This document shows positions 1 through 6,640 of a stretch of DNA of 11,211 bases, in pieces. Source of the stretch: Zygnema cylindricum. Its lineage: Eukaryota; Streptophyta; Zygnematophyceae; Zygnematales; Zygnemataceae. The position numbers and the translations under genes were made by a program. The notes below the pieces were generated by a model that did not search any database, was not told the origin of the DNA, and worked only from the letters and a program-made list of their open reading frames with translations. The stretch spans positions 64,001-75,211 of the forward strand of contig JBBHKE010002957.1 in assembly GCA_037447655.1 (NCBI GenBank), written 5' to 3'. The number at the start of each line of letters is the position of its first letter. Position 1 is the stretch's first letter.

Positions 1-631
1 AAGCAGGTCGTTCAGTGGTGAAGCATCAGTGATGAAAATAGGGACAAACATGCGATAATAATTAGCTAATCCTAGGAAGGCTTGAAGACTTCTGAGATCA
101 ACGGAGGTTGAGATCAACGGAGGTTGGCAGTTTGCTAATAGCCTCGGTTTTTGCTTCAAGTGGTGTGATTCCCTTGGGAGAAATGAAATGTCCAAGGTAA
201 GGTACACCCTCTGACCAGAAAGAACACTTAGCTGGATGACATTTTAATCCGACCTTTTTCAGTTCAGTTACGACCCATTCAATATGAGTTGCGTGATCTT
301 CAATTATGGCAGAGGCGATAATCAAATCATCGATATAACATCGTGCAAACTTGCAACCACCTAAAATTGAATCCATTACTTTTTGGAAAACTGTTGGGGC
401 GTTCTTAAGTCCAAAACGCATCACGGACCATTCCCAAAGACCATCTCTACTCGAAAAGACGGTTTTATGCCTATCTTTCTCCTCTATTTCAATCGGGTTA
501 AAACCTTGTCTTAAATCAAGAATACTTAAATATTTAGCGCCTCCCACATGATCAAATATTTCCTCGGCCAATGGCATCGGATGGCGGTCTTCTATGGTTC
601 TAGAGTGGAGTTCACGGTAATCGCCAGACAT
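1..631 (-). pseudogene. Reverse transcriptase domain of the gypsy-type element (broken, runs off the left edge)
   Basis: The ORF from 631 to 98 (177 codons) covers the fingers and palm. Residues 36-44 (SILDLRQGF) hold the first catalytic Asp. FGLKNAP sits at 73-79 and YIDD at 99-102 supplies the two other catalytic Asp. CHPAKCSF and VPYLGHFIS follow at 131-151. This enzyme copies element RNA into DNA inside the virus-like particle. All three catalytic Asp are present, but MPFGLKNAP reads MRFGLKNAP. The ORF stops at 100-98 inside a perfect 16-bp tandem duplication (94-125). Past it, bases 93-1 in another frame still encode the RT connection motif FLGLANYYRMF, so the duplication is the lesion. 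Upstream, the frame is lost between 755 and 632. There is no real start codon: this was an internal part of a polyprotein. Confidence 0.93.
94..125. repeat. Perfect 16-bp tandem duplication in the RT
   Basis: gagatcaacggaggtt occurs twice in direct succession (94-109 and 110-125). The extra 16 bases shift the frame and create the TGA at 100-98 that ends the RT ORF. RT-like coding continues beyond it in another frame. Perfect identity suggests the event is younger than the other lesions. Confidence 0.95.
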
Positions 632-1105
632 TCGACGGTCGATTAAATTTCCCTCAACATAATTTTTTGAGGCATGAAAGTGGGTGCTCCAAAAATAGAG
701 TTCGATTGATAATTGAGGCCAACTTCCTCAAATTAAGCGCAACGTTGATCCACTAACTCCCATTCTGTTTTCGATAAGCGGTGCTTTGGCTTAAAAACGA
801 ACCATCCTCTTCGAGATTTATAGACATTTTGTAAGTTCTATGGCAACAAAGATCAGTCATAGAGAATGCAAAAACACCAATATTCCGGAGAAGGACTTTG
901 TTTAGTAAATCATGTTCAAATTGAGAGAGATTGGCCCCAAATTTCCCTTTAGGAGGTTCCAAACTTTTATTTGTCATCGCTTCCATCGCCTCTCCAAAAG
1001 CCAGCTGTTTGTGTGCGATGAGCGATTGACCTGAAGAGTAATTGACAGGTGTTTGCTATAGAAAATTTGTCCAATGATGCCAGCTACGAGTTCGAAAGGC
1101 TACCA
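632..1105 (-). pseudogene. Pre-RT segment of the gypsy polyprotein (broken)
   Basis: From about 1060 to 753 one minus-strand frame is nearly open and includes LLNKVLLRNIGVFAFSMTDL followed by an INLEEDGSF stretch. The pattern of a Leu-rich helix, then R/N-x-DVFAFS-like residues, then a substrate-strand segment is what precedes RT in gypsy polyproteins. The frame ends at 753. Between 755 and 632 the continuation is scattered over other frames: ELVDQRCA and FEEVGL near 745-705, then GAPTFMPQK near 680-655, each with stops nearby. A TAG also interrupts the frame at about 1060. The lesions are point stops and indels. Known from the family: this segment has no catalytic role of its own and positions the RT fingers. 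Confidence 0.75.
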
Positions 1106-1369
1106 GTGAGGGGATGTTGATCCAAAACTATAGATAGCAGATTGAGCAGCATTATAGACCGGAATGGAGCATGATATAAGATTGGGATTTGAGAAATCAT
1201 AGATTGTGACATCTGGAGAAGGATTTATAGGGGATGGAAAGAGGATAAATTGAGAAGGTGTCCCTATAAGGGTGATAGGGGATCGTGTAGTTGTGTGTTG
1301 AGAAATTGATGATGCATTCCCCCCTAGCTGGTTGAGACGGATAGGTTTGTGCGTAGTTATCTGCTGCAA
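1100..1369 (-). pseudogene. Connecting segment between methyltransferase and RT, function unknown
   Basis: An 89-codon open frame starts in the overlap with the methyltransferase C-terminus (frame change near 1340-1369) and ends at a stop at 1100. It is rich in Pro, Ser, Thr and Ile, with PITLIGTPSQFILFPSPINP and a final IYSFGSTSPHW. I recognise no enzyme motif in it. Its position and collinearity suggest it belonged to the same polyprotein as a spacer or accessory segment between the methyltransferase and the RT. The frame differs from the methyltransferase C-terminal frame, so at least one indel lies near the junction. It could instead be a chance open frame, but its length and its continuity with coding neighbours on the same strand argue for a real remnant. 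Confidence 0.5.
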
Positions 1370-2515
1370 ATCCGAGGCCTAAGACAAAACAAAGGGATTG
1401 AGGGTCCATTACACGACCTAAAGGGATGCAGTGTTGCCGTTTTGTGAGACCATGGGCAGCGGTAGTGTTAGGAGGGAAATGTATTAAGTGTTCCCATTCT
1501 GTGGTTGTGGGCTCATCTAGGCCGCGTGTGTGAGTATTTTTGAGCAAGCCGCGCCCATCGCCAGAGAAAGCGTGAGAGTGTGCATAAGACACTAGAGTGG
1601 GGAAAACAATCAGTTGTTGACCCCGGACGTTAATGTTGTAATTCGGCAGGTGATCATGTTGAATACATGTTTGGACTTTATGAAAAGGCATAAGTGTGGT
1701 CTAGATATTTGAAAAAGGGGGTCTGATCGAAAGATTTCTTTTTTGAAGGCGACCAATATCAATCAAGTTGGTCCATTTAGATCAAACCCGAGGGGCTAAT
1801 GAACCGTGACGAGAGGTATCAATGTCAAGAGGAGGACCAATTAATGATTATATCCGCGTGTAATCAGCTAACACTGTAGGTCGAGGATCGTTATAGGCTG
1901 CCACGTATCAAAAATATATCCCAATGGTCAATCTAAAGATTGCAAAACATACATTATACGAAGTAATTCAAAGAATAATGTAGTGCGGGGATCAGCCAAG
2001 CCGAGACCTTTGCCCGCTTGTGACATGCCCTGACACTCCCAATCGGCAAAGAGAAGATCGATTAGTTCTAAATCAAAAAGGCGATGATTGCCTTTCAAAC
2101 GAATTTCTTGAGATAAGGTTGTATGCATGTGAGCAAAGGCGAATTTGGGAAAAAAATGTGGATATTGTCCGTGTAAATGATTACAGTGATGTGTCCTGGC
2201 ATACCAAGCTAAAAGGTCAGTGTCGATTGAGTAGTAGTGCTTGATAAGTAATCCGTTGCGAAGGCATAAGAGAAGAGATGTACCTACGCTTGCAAAGAGA
2301 TCTAAAATGACCATACTACCTCGATGAGGGCTGAGCTGAATTGATTTCCAATTAATAGAAAGAAAACCGGAAGGATCTACAGAAATAAGAGGAGGTGGAA
2401 CTCGCGATAAAGGAATCTGAAGTGTGTGTTTGTAAGTGTAAACAAACTCGCGGGAATCAATGATGAAACTTGGATTATTGAAAAGTTCAGGCAAAGAGGG
2501 ACTGTCGGGCAGAAT
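1340..2515 (-). pseudogene. C5-cytosine DNA methyltransferase domain carried by the retroelement (broken)
   Basis: The family transfers a methyl group from S-adenosylmethionine to C5 of cytosine in DNA. From 2494 to 1931 the frame shows motif I (VILDLFASVGT, about 2308-2282) for cofactor binding, a motif II-like acidic turn (YYSIDTD, about 2233-2213) and motif IV (LLFADWECQGMSQAGKG, about 2053-2003). The catalytic Cys of motif IV is kept, but Glu replaces the usual Pro before it. GLADPR and an F-ELLRI helix follow. The frame stops with TGA at 1930-1928, and traces of motif VI (GYIFDT) follow. After a frame change, SKWTNL (1781-1764, motif VIII-like) leads into the target-recognition and C-terminal part: FPTLVSYAHSHAF, then EPTTTEWEHLIHF, then LGRVMDPQSL (1421-1392, motif X-like). 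Other stops are TGA at 1784-1782 and TAG at 1703-1701. Nearly the whole domain can be traced, but it is not translatable. Confidence 0.85.
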
Positions 2516-2767
2516 TTACTTTGCGGATAGAGCATGGAAAATTTCAAATACTACCGAATTTCCGGAATAAGCAAGGACAGATTGGGCTGCGTGAGCCATA
2601 ACGGGTATGTGTTGTTGTGTTGAGATTAGAGGGAGGCATATTTTCTTTTCATGATAATTAGTAGGACGGTAGGAAAATGTCTCATCAAACATGTCAACGC
2701 CGCCTCCTACTCTGAAAATCACATCTAGCCACACTAAACACTCGTAATCACTACATTTGGTGACCAA
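2516..2767 (-). pseudogene. Segment between protease and methyltransferase, in frame with the methyltransferase
   Basis: This 83-codon open stretch lies in the same reading frame as the methyltransferase N-terminal part and is separated from it only by a TAA at 2518-2516. It continues upstream to a TAA near 2810. The sequence contains VWLDVIFRVGGGVDMFDETF and later IPVMAHAAQSVLAYSG. I recognise no domain. It may be an N-terminal extension of the methyltransferase or a linker after the protease. The single in-frame stop and the shared frame make a common origin with the methyltransferase likely. Confidence 0.5.
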
Positions 2768-2816
2768 TGTATGAGCGCGGACCTCCGCAAAACCAGATTC
2801 TGTACCATGTTAAAAC

Positions 2817-2995
2817 CTAAAACAGAGTGGATCCTTTGTAATGCCCATAACTAGTTCGGTGTTCCGCTACGTGTAAACCAGGTGGTGGTGGACTCAAGTT
2901 TATCACCGTTAGACCTAGTTTTAAACAAAAAGATGACCCCAAAATGACAGCTTTACCATTGTCCATGTGGTAATGATCGCTTGACACCATTGACA
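2817..2995 (-). pseudogene. Probable retropepsin (aspartic protease) remnant
   Basis: In minus-strand frame, ATG GAC AAT GGT at 2966-2955 gives MDNG, a candidate for the D-[S/T]-G catalytic loop. It is followed at the usual distance by FCLKLGLTV and a P-rich PPPPGLHVAEHRTS, matching the [F/Y]..KLGL then A-x-x-x-T layout of gypsy proteases. The frame ends at TAG 2819-2817. The family cleaves the Gag-Pol polyprotein and acts as a homodimer. The loop has Asn where Ser or Thr is usual. A rival Asp-Leu-Gly-Ala-Gly (VLDLGAGAFC) occurs in another frame near 3010-2985, so the exact catalytic triplet is uncertain. Placement between gag and pol fits the call. Confidence 0.5.
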
Positions 2996-3110
2996 AAATG
3001 CACCGGCCCCAAGATCCAAAACTGGGTGGGTCGGTTAACTACACTCTTTGGCAGAGATAGGCCTAAGAGCATATGAATTGCGTATCATTTGTAAAGCATG
3101 TAATGATGTT

Positions 3111-3128
3111 GATGAGACGGATGAGACG
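3111..3128. repeat. Perfect 9-bp tandem duplication
   Basis: gatgagacg occurs at 3111-3119 and again at 3120-3128, between the gag-protease linker and the protease-like region. Confidence 0.85.
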
Positions 3129-3156
3129 TTAGACCTAGGGTTGAGAGAGTCGGAAA

Positions 3157-3432
3157 TCATAGTGGATAAAATGCACAATCTTTTCTTAACCCCATGATTG
3201 TCTTGGATAGAGCTATCAAGGTGAGTGCCTCCGCAGTGATGGTGGAACCTGTTCCGGGCAAATGAGTTACAGTCTCTTTGGAAAATGACAGTGGAAGACG
3301 AGTGCTAGATTGTTTACGTTCCGGATCGTGATCAACTGTCCCTTTTTCAAACGTGGTTGCCCGCTTTTGGATGGTTAAATCTCGCAAAACTCGACTAACA
3401 AGCGTGGGAAGATAGACAACTGTACGGGTCAT
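3157..3432 (-). pseudogene. Linker between nucleocapsid and protease, function unknown
   Basis: A 91-codon open frame begins within the overlap with the preceding nucleocapsid frame (frame change near 3395-3432) and ends at a stop at 3157. It has a hydrophilic, Thr- and Lys-rich body (IQKRATTFEKG, HDPERKQSSTRLPL) and a less polar end (TITAEALTLIALSKTIMGL). I recognise no domain. It lies in line between the zinc knuckles and the protease-like region on the same strand, so I infer a polyprotein spacer. A 9-bp perfect tandem duplication lies just downstream of it at 3111-3128. Confidence 0.45.
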
Positions 3433-3843
3433 GGGTCATACCAGTTAGCTGAGTAGGCGGTTTCGTTTGAGCCATAAAGGAAGCAAACTGGTTTTTTATC
3501 ATGGCAACCATTTGCGTTTGCATTTTTTCTCTCTCTTTTTCTCTCTGAGACACTTTAGGTGGAGAATCATTTTCTGGCTCTTTAATTGGTTGGACTAGTT
3601 TGGCACATCGAGCCAAAATTCCGCCATTCCGAATCTCAATTTGGTATAAAAATTCACGGTTTTGTATGTGACAGCGATACACAAAATGGTCGGTCTGTTT
3701 GCCGTGTGTACAGGTCGGCAGTGTATACAAGTTGCAGATTTATCCGGACACATCCGAGCATCGTGCTCAGTCTTGCCACATCGGAAACAAATCCGATTGG
3801 ATTGTTGATTTGGTGGAGTTCCCATTGCTGGGACCCTAGGTGG
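3395..3843 (-). pseudogene. Gag nucleocapsid region with two CCHC zinc knuckles, frameshifted
   Basis: From 3825 the frame encodes CFRCGKTEHDARMC, a perfect C-x2-C-x4-H-x4-C knuckle of the kind that binds element RNA during packaging. A second knuckle lies at about 3714-3673 in another frame: CTHGKQTDHFVYRC, where Gly stands in place of the second Cys. The frame change coincides with a duplicated block (3701-3715 against 3718-3732, 12 of 15 bases, 17-bp offset) that also makes a doubled Cys-x-His-Cys. The second frame then runs to 3395 through a Lys/Glu-rich stretch (SQREKEREKMQ) encoded by an in-frame 12-bp repeat at 3524-3547. Upstream, the same frame continues past a TAG at 3846-3844 into the capsid-like part. 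Confidence 0.82.
3701..3732. repeat. Diverged 17-bp-offset duplication in the zinc-knuckle region
   Basis: Bases 3701-3715 and 3718-3732 match at 12 of 15 positions. The duplication doubles a Cys-x-His-Cys codon block and coincides with the frame change between the two knuckles. Its divergence suggests it is older than the perfect duplication at 94-125. Confidence 0.7.
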
Positions 3844-4122
3844 CTAATTATTTGGTCTTAAGGTACGAGGATTTGGTGGATTGAATGGATTTGGTTTTTT
3901 TTTAAGGGCTTTTGCTCGATCGTGAGCTTCCCACCAACAATTTGTCATCGCGTATTCTACGGCGTATTGAGCTGCCGGGTCAAAAGTGAATTTTAGACAG
4001 TAGGTTTGGGTAAGATGGCTTTGAATAAATTTCTTTGACTGAAAAAGAAACTGTCCAACAAACTTTTGGACAGCTTCAACATCTGACATTAGATCGGGTA
4101 AAGCTTCCCGCAAGGTCTCCAT
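3844..4122 (-). pseudogene. Gag capsid-like region (C-terminal part)
   Basis: A 92-codon open frame contains LPDLMSDVEAVQKFVGQFLFQSKKFI, then FDPAAQYAVEYAMTNCWWEAHDRAKALKKKP, then a Pro/Asn-rich tail. It is in the same frame as the first zinc knuckle, with only a TAG (3846-3844) between. Helical segments ending in a basic, Pro-rich linker directly before CCHC knuckles are the usual layout of a Ty3-type Gag. Upstream, the frame is lost at a 14-bp tandem duplication (4122-4149). The ATG at 4122 is internal to the duplication and is probably not a natural start. Confidence 0.6.
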
Positions 4123-4149
4123 GCAGGCTCGTAAATGCGGGCTCGTAAA
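4122..4149. repeat. 14-bp tandem duplication in gag
   Basis: tgcaggctcgtaaa (4122-4135) is followed directly by tgcgggctcgtaaa (4136-4149), 13 of 14 bases identical. Because 14 is not a multiple of three, it shifts the gag frame, and the two gag frames meet here. Confidence 0.9.
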
Positions 4150-4630
4150 GCGGAGCAGTTTTGCTCAGTTTACGTTCAAAATTCATTAATTCTTTAACTT
4201 AGTCGGGATTTTGCATGCGCTACTCCTCTTCTAACAAATTAAACATTACGGTGAGAGGATCTTGTAACTGTACGGTCATCCCATGACGGGTCGGTATAGC
4301 GGATCTTGCTGAAATGGCATATTGATGAGGAACCTCCGCAACAACTAAATAAAGAACATTGCCGAGTGCATCTAAGACCACGTGAATAACAGCTTCATAA
4401 GGAATTTCTGCTTGACCTATGACCTCCGACCTACCAGCAAATTGAGGGGAATATTCAGTGATCTCAAGTATGACATCATACTTGCGGGAATATAAGGTGA
4501 GGGCGAAACCGCGAAGGTAACACCCGAGAAGGGATAAAGCGACACGCATGTCAAATCTATAGAAAGCTTGATCTCGCATTTGAGTATCAAATAACATTCG
4601 AAAATGAGATAAACTCATAGTGTCCTTCAT
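4150..4630 (-). pseudogene. Gag N-terminal region (broken)
   Basis: The ORF from ATG 4630 to TAG 4222-4220 (136 codons) continues in the same frame past that stop and a TAA near 4205 into VKELMNFERKLSKTAPLYE before the 14-bp duplication. The N-terminal 130 residues are mixed alpha/beta in composition (FDMRVALSLLGCYLRGFALTLY, YEAVIHVVLDALGNVLYLVV) and do not match a Gag domain I can name. I assign it to Gag by position and frame continuity. A TAG lies four codons upstream of ATG 4630, which supports this ATG as the original start or marks the element's coding edge. Confidence 0.5.
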
Positions 4631-4639
4631 TCCAGAAAA

Positions 4640-5083
4640 CTAGAATTGAAGTTTACCAAAGTGCCTTTTGATGTGGAGACCATCGAATATATGAGTTGGT
4701 TGAATTCACAACCTGAATCAATATTAACGTAGAACAAAAAAAAAGGGAATCCGAATCGGTTCCCCCTTTGCTATCAACCTCTTCCATCGATAGTGTGGAT
4801 AAAATCGATAACAACGATGTCACGGTAGTTAAATCTGAGCGAGTAGACAACGTTTTGGATGCAATTGAAGGACTTAACGTCAAAAGAACCAAATTTAATG
4901 AATTTGATTAATAGAAATTTGACGAACGGAAAGTTCCACCAGTACGTGTAGATCCGTAGGAGTTGTCAAGATTATCCCAATCAGTGGGCATAAAAGTGAC
5001 TGAGATATAAACTAATCCACTAATTGATACTCCCTATTCAAGATGCACCAAATGCCAAACCACATCACACACGTAGGCAACAA
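4640..5083 (+). pseudogene. Unrecognised decayed coding remnant on the plus strand
   Basis: On the plus strand, 4640-4729 reads FTKVPFDVETIEYMSWLNSQ with little interruption. The frame shifts at a run of nine A (4736-4744). From 4744 one frame then reads coding-like sequence to 5083: SIDSVDKIDNNDVTVVKSE, later FDERKVPPVRVDP and LSRLSQSVGIKVTE, and finally a CTKC pair. Stops sit at 4909-4911, 4912-4914, 4963-4965 and near 5008. Frame persistence on both sides of several stops and the acidic/basic composition suggest an old open frame. I do not recognise the family. It faces the gag start of the minus-strand element head-to-head, so it may be a neighbouring element's Gag or a captured host exon. 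Confidence 0.4.
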
Positions 5084-5100
5084 TCCAAAAAAATCTCTAG

Positions 5101-5350
5101 CAGGGCCACGATGGCCAGATCTAATCAAGAAGTCGCTTTTACCGAAACCTCTACCTTCAAAACGAGTGGGCAAGGCAAAAGGGCCAGATCTATAAAAGCA
5201 TAAAACTGCCAAGCAAGCACCCGGAGATGCAGATATAAAGCTCCACAGGTAGAAAATGGTTTTATCCAAGGCCACCAACGGCTAGATCAAACCAGAAAAT
5301 TCCACGCCGTACATACAACAACAAAACCACAGGGCCACTCACGGCCAGAT
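5101..5350 (-). repeat. Four degenerate copies of a GATCTGGCC..GGCC motif
   Basis: On the plus strand the copies are gggccacgatggccagatct (5103-5122), caaggcaaaagggccagatc (5171-5190), ggccaccaacggctagatc (5270-5288) and gggccactcacggccagat (5332-5350). On the minus strand they read ATCTGGCC(A/G)T..TGGCC. Spacing is irregular (about 60-100 bp). The long minus-strand open frame over this stretch (5278-5012) looks like a by-product of the repeats. The copies may be part of an LTR, leader or promoter. Confidence 0.6.
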
Positions 5351-5396
5351 GGAAGATAGAAACAGTAAAATGCAGATGCTCAATACAATTGGGTCT

Positions 5397-5410
5397 GATT
5401 GGATCCAATC
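5397..5410. other. Perfect 14-bp palindrome
   Basis: gattggatccaatc is its own reverse complement, centred on a GGATCC. It may be a dimeric protein site or chance. Nothing adjacent favours one reading. Confidence 0.6.
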
Positions 5411-5899
5411 CAATCACGTACCCTCTAAACGATCAACAACTATCTTGACACGCGCATGCACCCACAAGGTATTGTAAACTTATAAACCACTCTTAGCAAT
5501 CTGGTGATTGCCAAGGGTGAACTGCGCTTGTTCGCTCCAACAGAAGTTTTGCAGGGCTCTCAAAAAACGAATCAGCTCCACTATCTCCATTTCTTGGTGA
5601 GGTATGTCACAATGTGAAGAATTGATGATGTCATCAACAAAGAGCTAAATAAGAAAACACTAAATACTTAAGTTAGTGTAGTATATTCTTCGCCGAAAAT
5701 TGGCCAAGGAAAATGATTATATCATCTAACAAACAAACAATAATTAAAAATGTAGCTAGTAATAGATTTTTTTATTTTTTTTTTCAAACAAACAATTACA
5801 ACTTAGCTGAAAATTCCAAAATGCAAGGATCTATTATCAAGTCGCAAAACACAAAAAGATACTGTAAAGTTTAAATCGAAGAAAATAAAGAAAATCTGA

Positions 5900-5931
5900 C
5901 AATTTTTCATTGTTTCAATTTTTCATTGCAT
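5900..5931. repeat. 16-bp tandem near-duplication
   Basis: caatttttcattgttt (5900-5915) is followed by caatttttcattgcat (5916-5931), 14 of 16 identical. It has the same unit length as the duplications at 94-125 and 9806-9837. Confidence 0.8.
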
Positions 5932-5946
5932 AAAACATAAAAAAAA

Positions 5947-6109
5947 TGAGAAGGTCAAATTGCAAAAAAAAAAGGAAAAGAAGACAATTTCAAATCGCAA
6001 AAAATAAAAAAAAATGACAATTTTAGATTGCACAAAAGTATGAAAAGAGAAATATAGAATAACTGAGAAAGTCAAATTGCATAAAAATAGGAAAAGAAGA
6101 CAATTTCAA
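5947..6109. repeat. Two direct repeat copies of about 46 bp, offset 117 bp
   Basis: Copy 1 (5947-5993) and copy 2 (6064-6109) share tgaga[ag]gtcaaattgca, then an A-rich run, then ggaaaagaagacaatttcaa, with only a few differences. Related fragments (acaatttt..attgca) lie between them at 6017-6033 and before them at 5899-5931, so this is probably a decayed tandem array. Confidence 0.75.
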
Positions 6110-6597
6110 TATCAAAGGAATACTAAGCCAAAAGATAGCAACTAAGCTCCTTGGTCTTCTTATATTCTTTAGAAGAGTTTAATTAACAAAGATATTATCT
6201 AATTTTCACAACACATAAACTACAAATGTTGAAAACTGCGAGCAAATCTGAGGTAACCAGATATAGCCACACCAAAAAACAAATAAGGAAAGCCAACCCT
6301 AATCCACTATCACCAAGTGAACCAAACGAGCAAACCTAAAATTGTCTAATCACAATCAAAGTTTCAGCAAAAGCCTGAGGGAGATGGTTGAGCAGCAATT
6401 CGCTTGATAAGCCGAGAAAAAAATCGAAAGGAAACCTTTTAGGCCTCAACATGAGCCGCATAGATTAAATTGCAAGGCAGATTACAAAGAAAGGTGAGTG
6501 CGAGCTAGGTAGCAGAACGCTTAATGACAAGAAAAAGAGTCACTAAAACTATCCTGACAAATTCACAAGAAAAATAATGAAAGCAAATTTTCCAACA

Positions 6598-6634
6598 GAA
6601 TTCTTGTGCTCTTGAAATTGTGAGCACAGAATTC
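6598..6634. other. Short hairpin with a 13-bp stem
   Basis: GAATTC (6598-6603) plus TGTGCTC (6605-6611) pairs with GAGCACA (6622-6628) plus GAATTC (6629-6634), leaving one bulged T and a loop of about ten bases. No T-run follows, and the organism is eukaryotic, so I do not call it a terminator. Confidence 0.5.
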
Positions 6635-6640
6635 ACCTAA

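Larger units (their letters stand above)
1..4630 (-). mobile_element. Degenerate Ty3/gypsy-type LTR retroelement carrying a DNA methyltransferase, truncated by window edge
   Basis: Read on the minus strand, recognisable parts occur in the order gag N-terminal region, capsid-like region, CCHC zinc knuckles, linker, probable retropepsin, C5-cytosine methyltransferase, pre-RT segment and reverse transcriptase. The RT motifs (SILDLRQGF, FGLKNAP, YIDD, VPYLGH) are of chromovirus/gypsy type. RNase H, integrase and the 3' LTR would lie left of position 1. I could not find a 5' LTR or a primer-binding site right of 4630. The reading frame is broken many times by stops and indels, including short tandem duplications at 94-125, 3701-3732 and 4122-4149, so this copy is dead. 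The methyltransferase between protease and RT is not part of a standard gypsy polyprotein. The gypsy assignment is firm from the RT. The exact 5' boundary is inferred from the first ATG at 4630 and from plus-strand coding traces that start beside it. Confidence 0.88.
5411..6640. other. AT-rich non-coding stretch with local repeats
   Basis: No coding frame or RNA gene is visible. The stretch is dominated by A- and T-runs (for example 5767-5784) and simple words such as caatttca and gcaaaaa. Listed separately are a 16-bp tandem near-duplication (5900-5931), a 117-bp-spaced direct repeat (5947-6109) and an EcoRI-core hairpin (6598-6634). A small hairpin, GCAATC-tggt-GATTGC, lies near 5494-5509. 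Confidence 0.7.

Noticed and set aside
2796-2927. A TRIM-like LTR on the minus strand: TGTTTAAAACTAGG at one end, TTTTAACA at the other, followed by TGGTACAGAATC, which resembles an initiator tRNA-Met primer site.
   Set aside because: The protease-like reading frame (FCLKLGL..PPPPGLHVAEHRT) runs straight across the supposed LTR start at 2927, no second LTR copy is seen, and the primer site lacks a base and has further mismatches.
2985-3010. VLDLGAGAFC in another frame as the protease active site.
   Set aside because: The distance to the KLGL block is too long and needs a frame change; MDNG in the same frame as KLGL fits better. Kept only as an alternative.
5012-5278. An 88-codon minus-strand ORF.
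   Set aside because: It lies over the GATCTGGCC repeats and overlaps the opposite-strand coding remnant; no motif is recognisable.
5891-5907. aaaatctgacaattttt shared with the right edge (about 11178-11194).
   Set aside because: A 17-base A/T-rich match in low-complexity surroundings with no extension beyond it; most likely chance.
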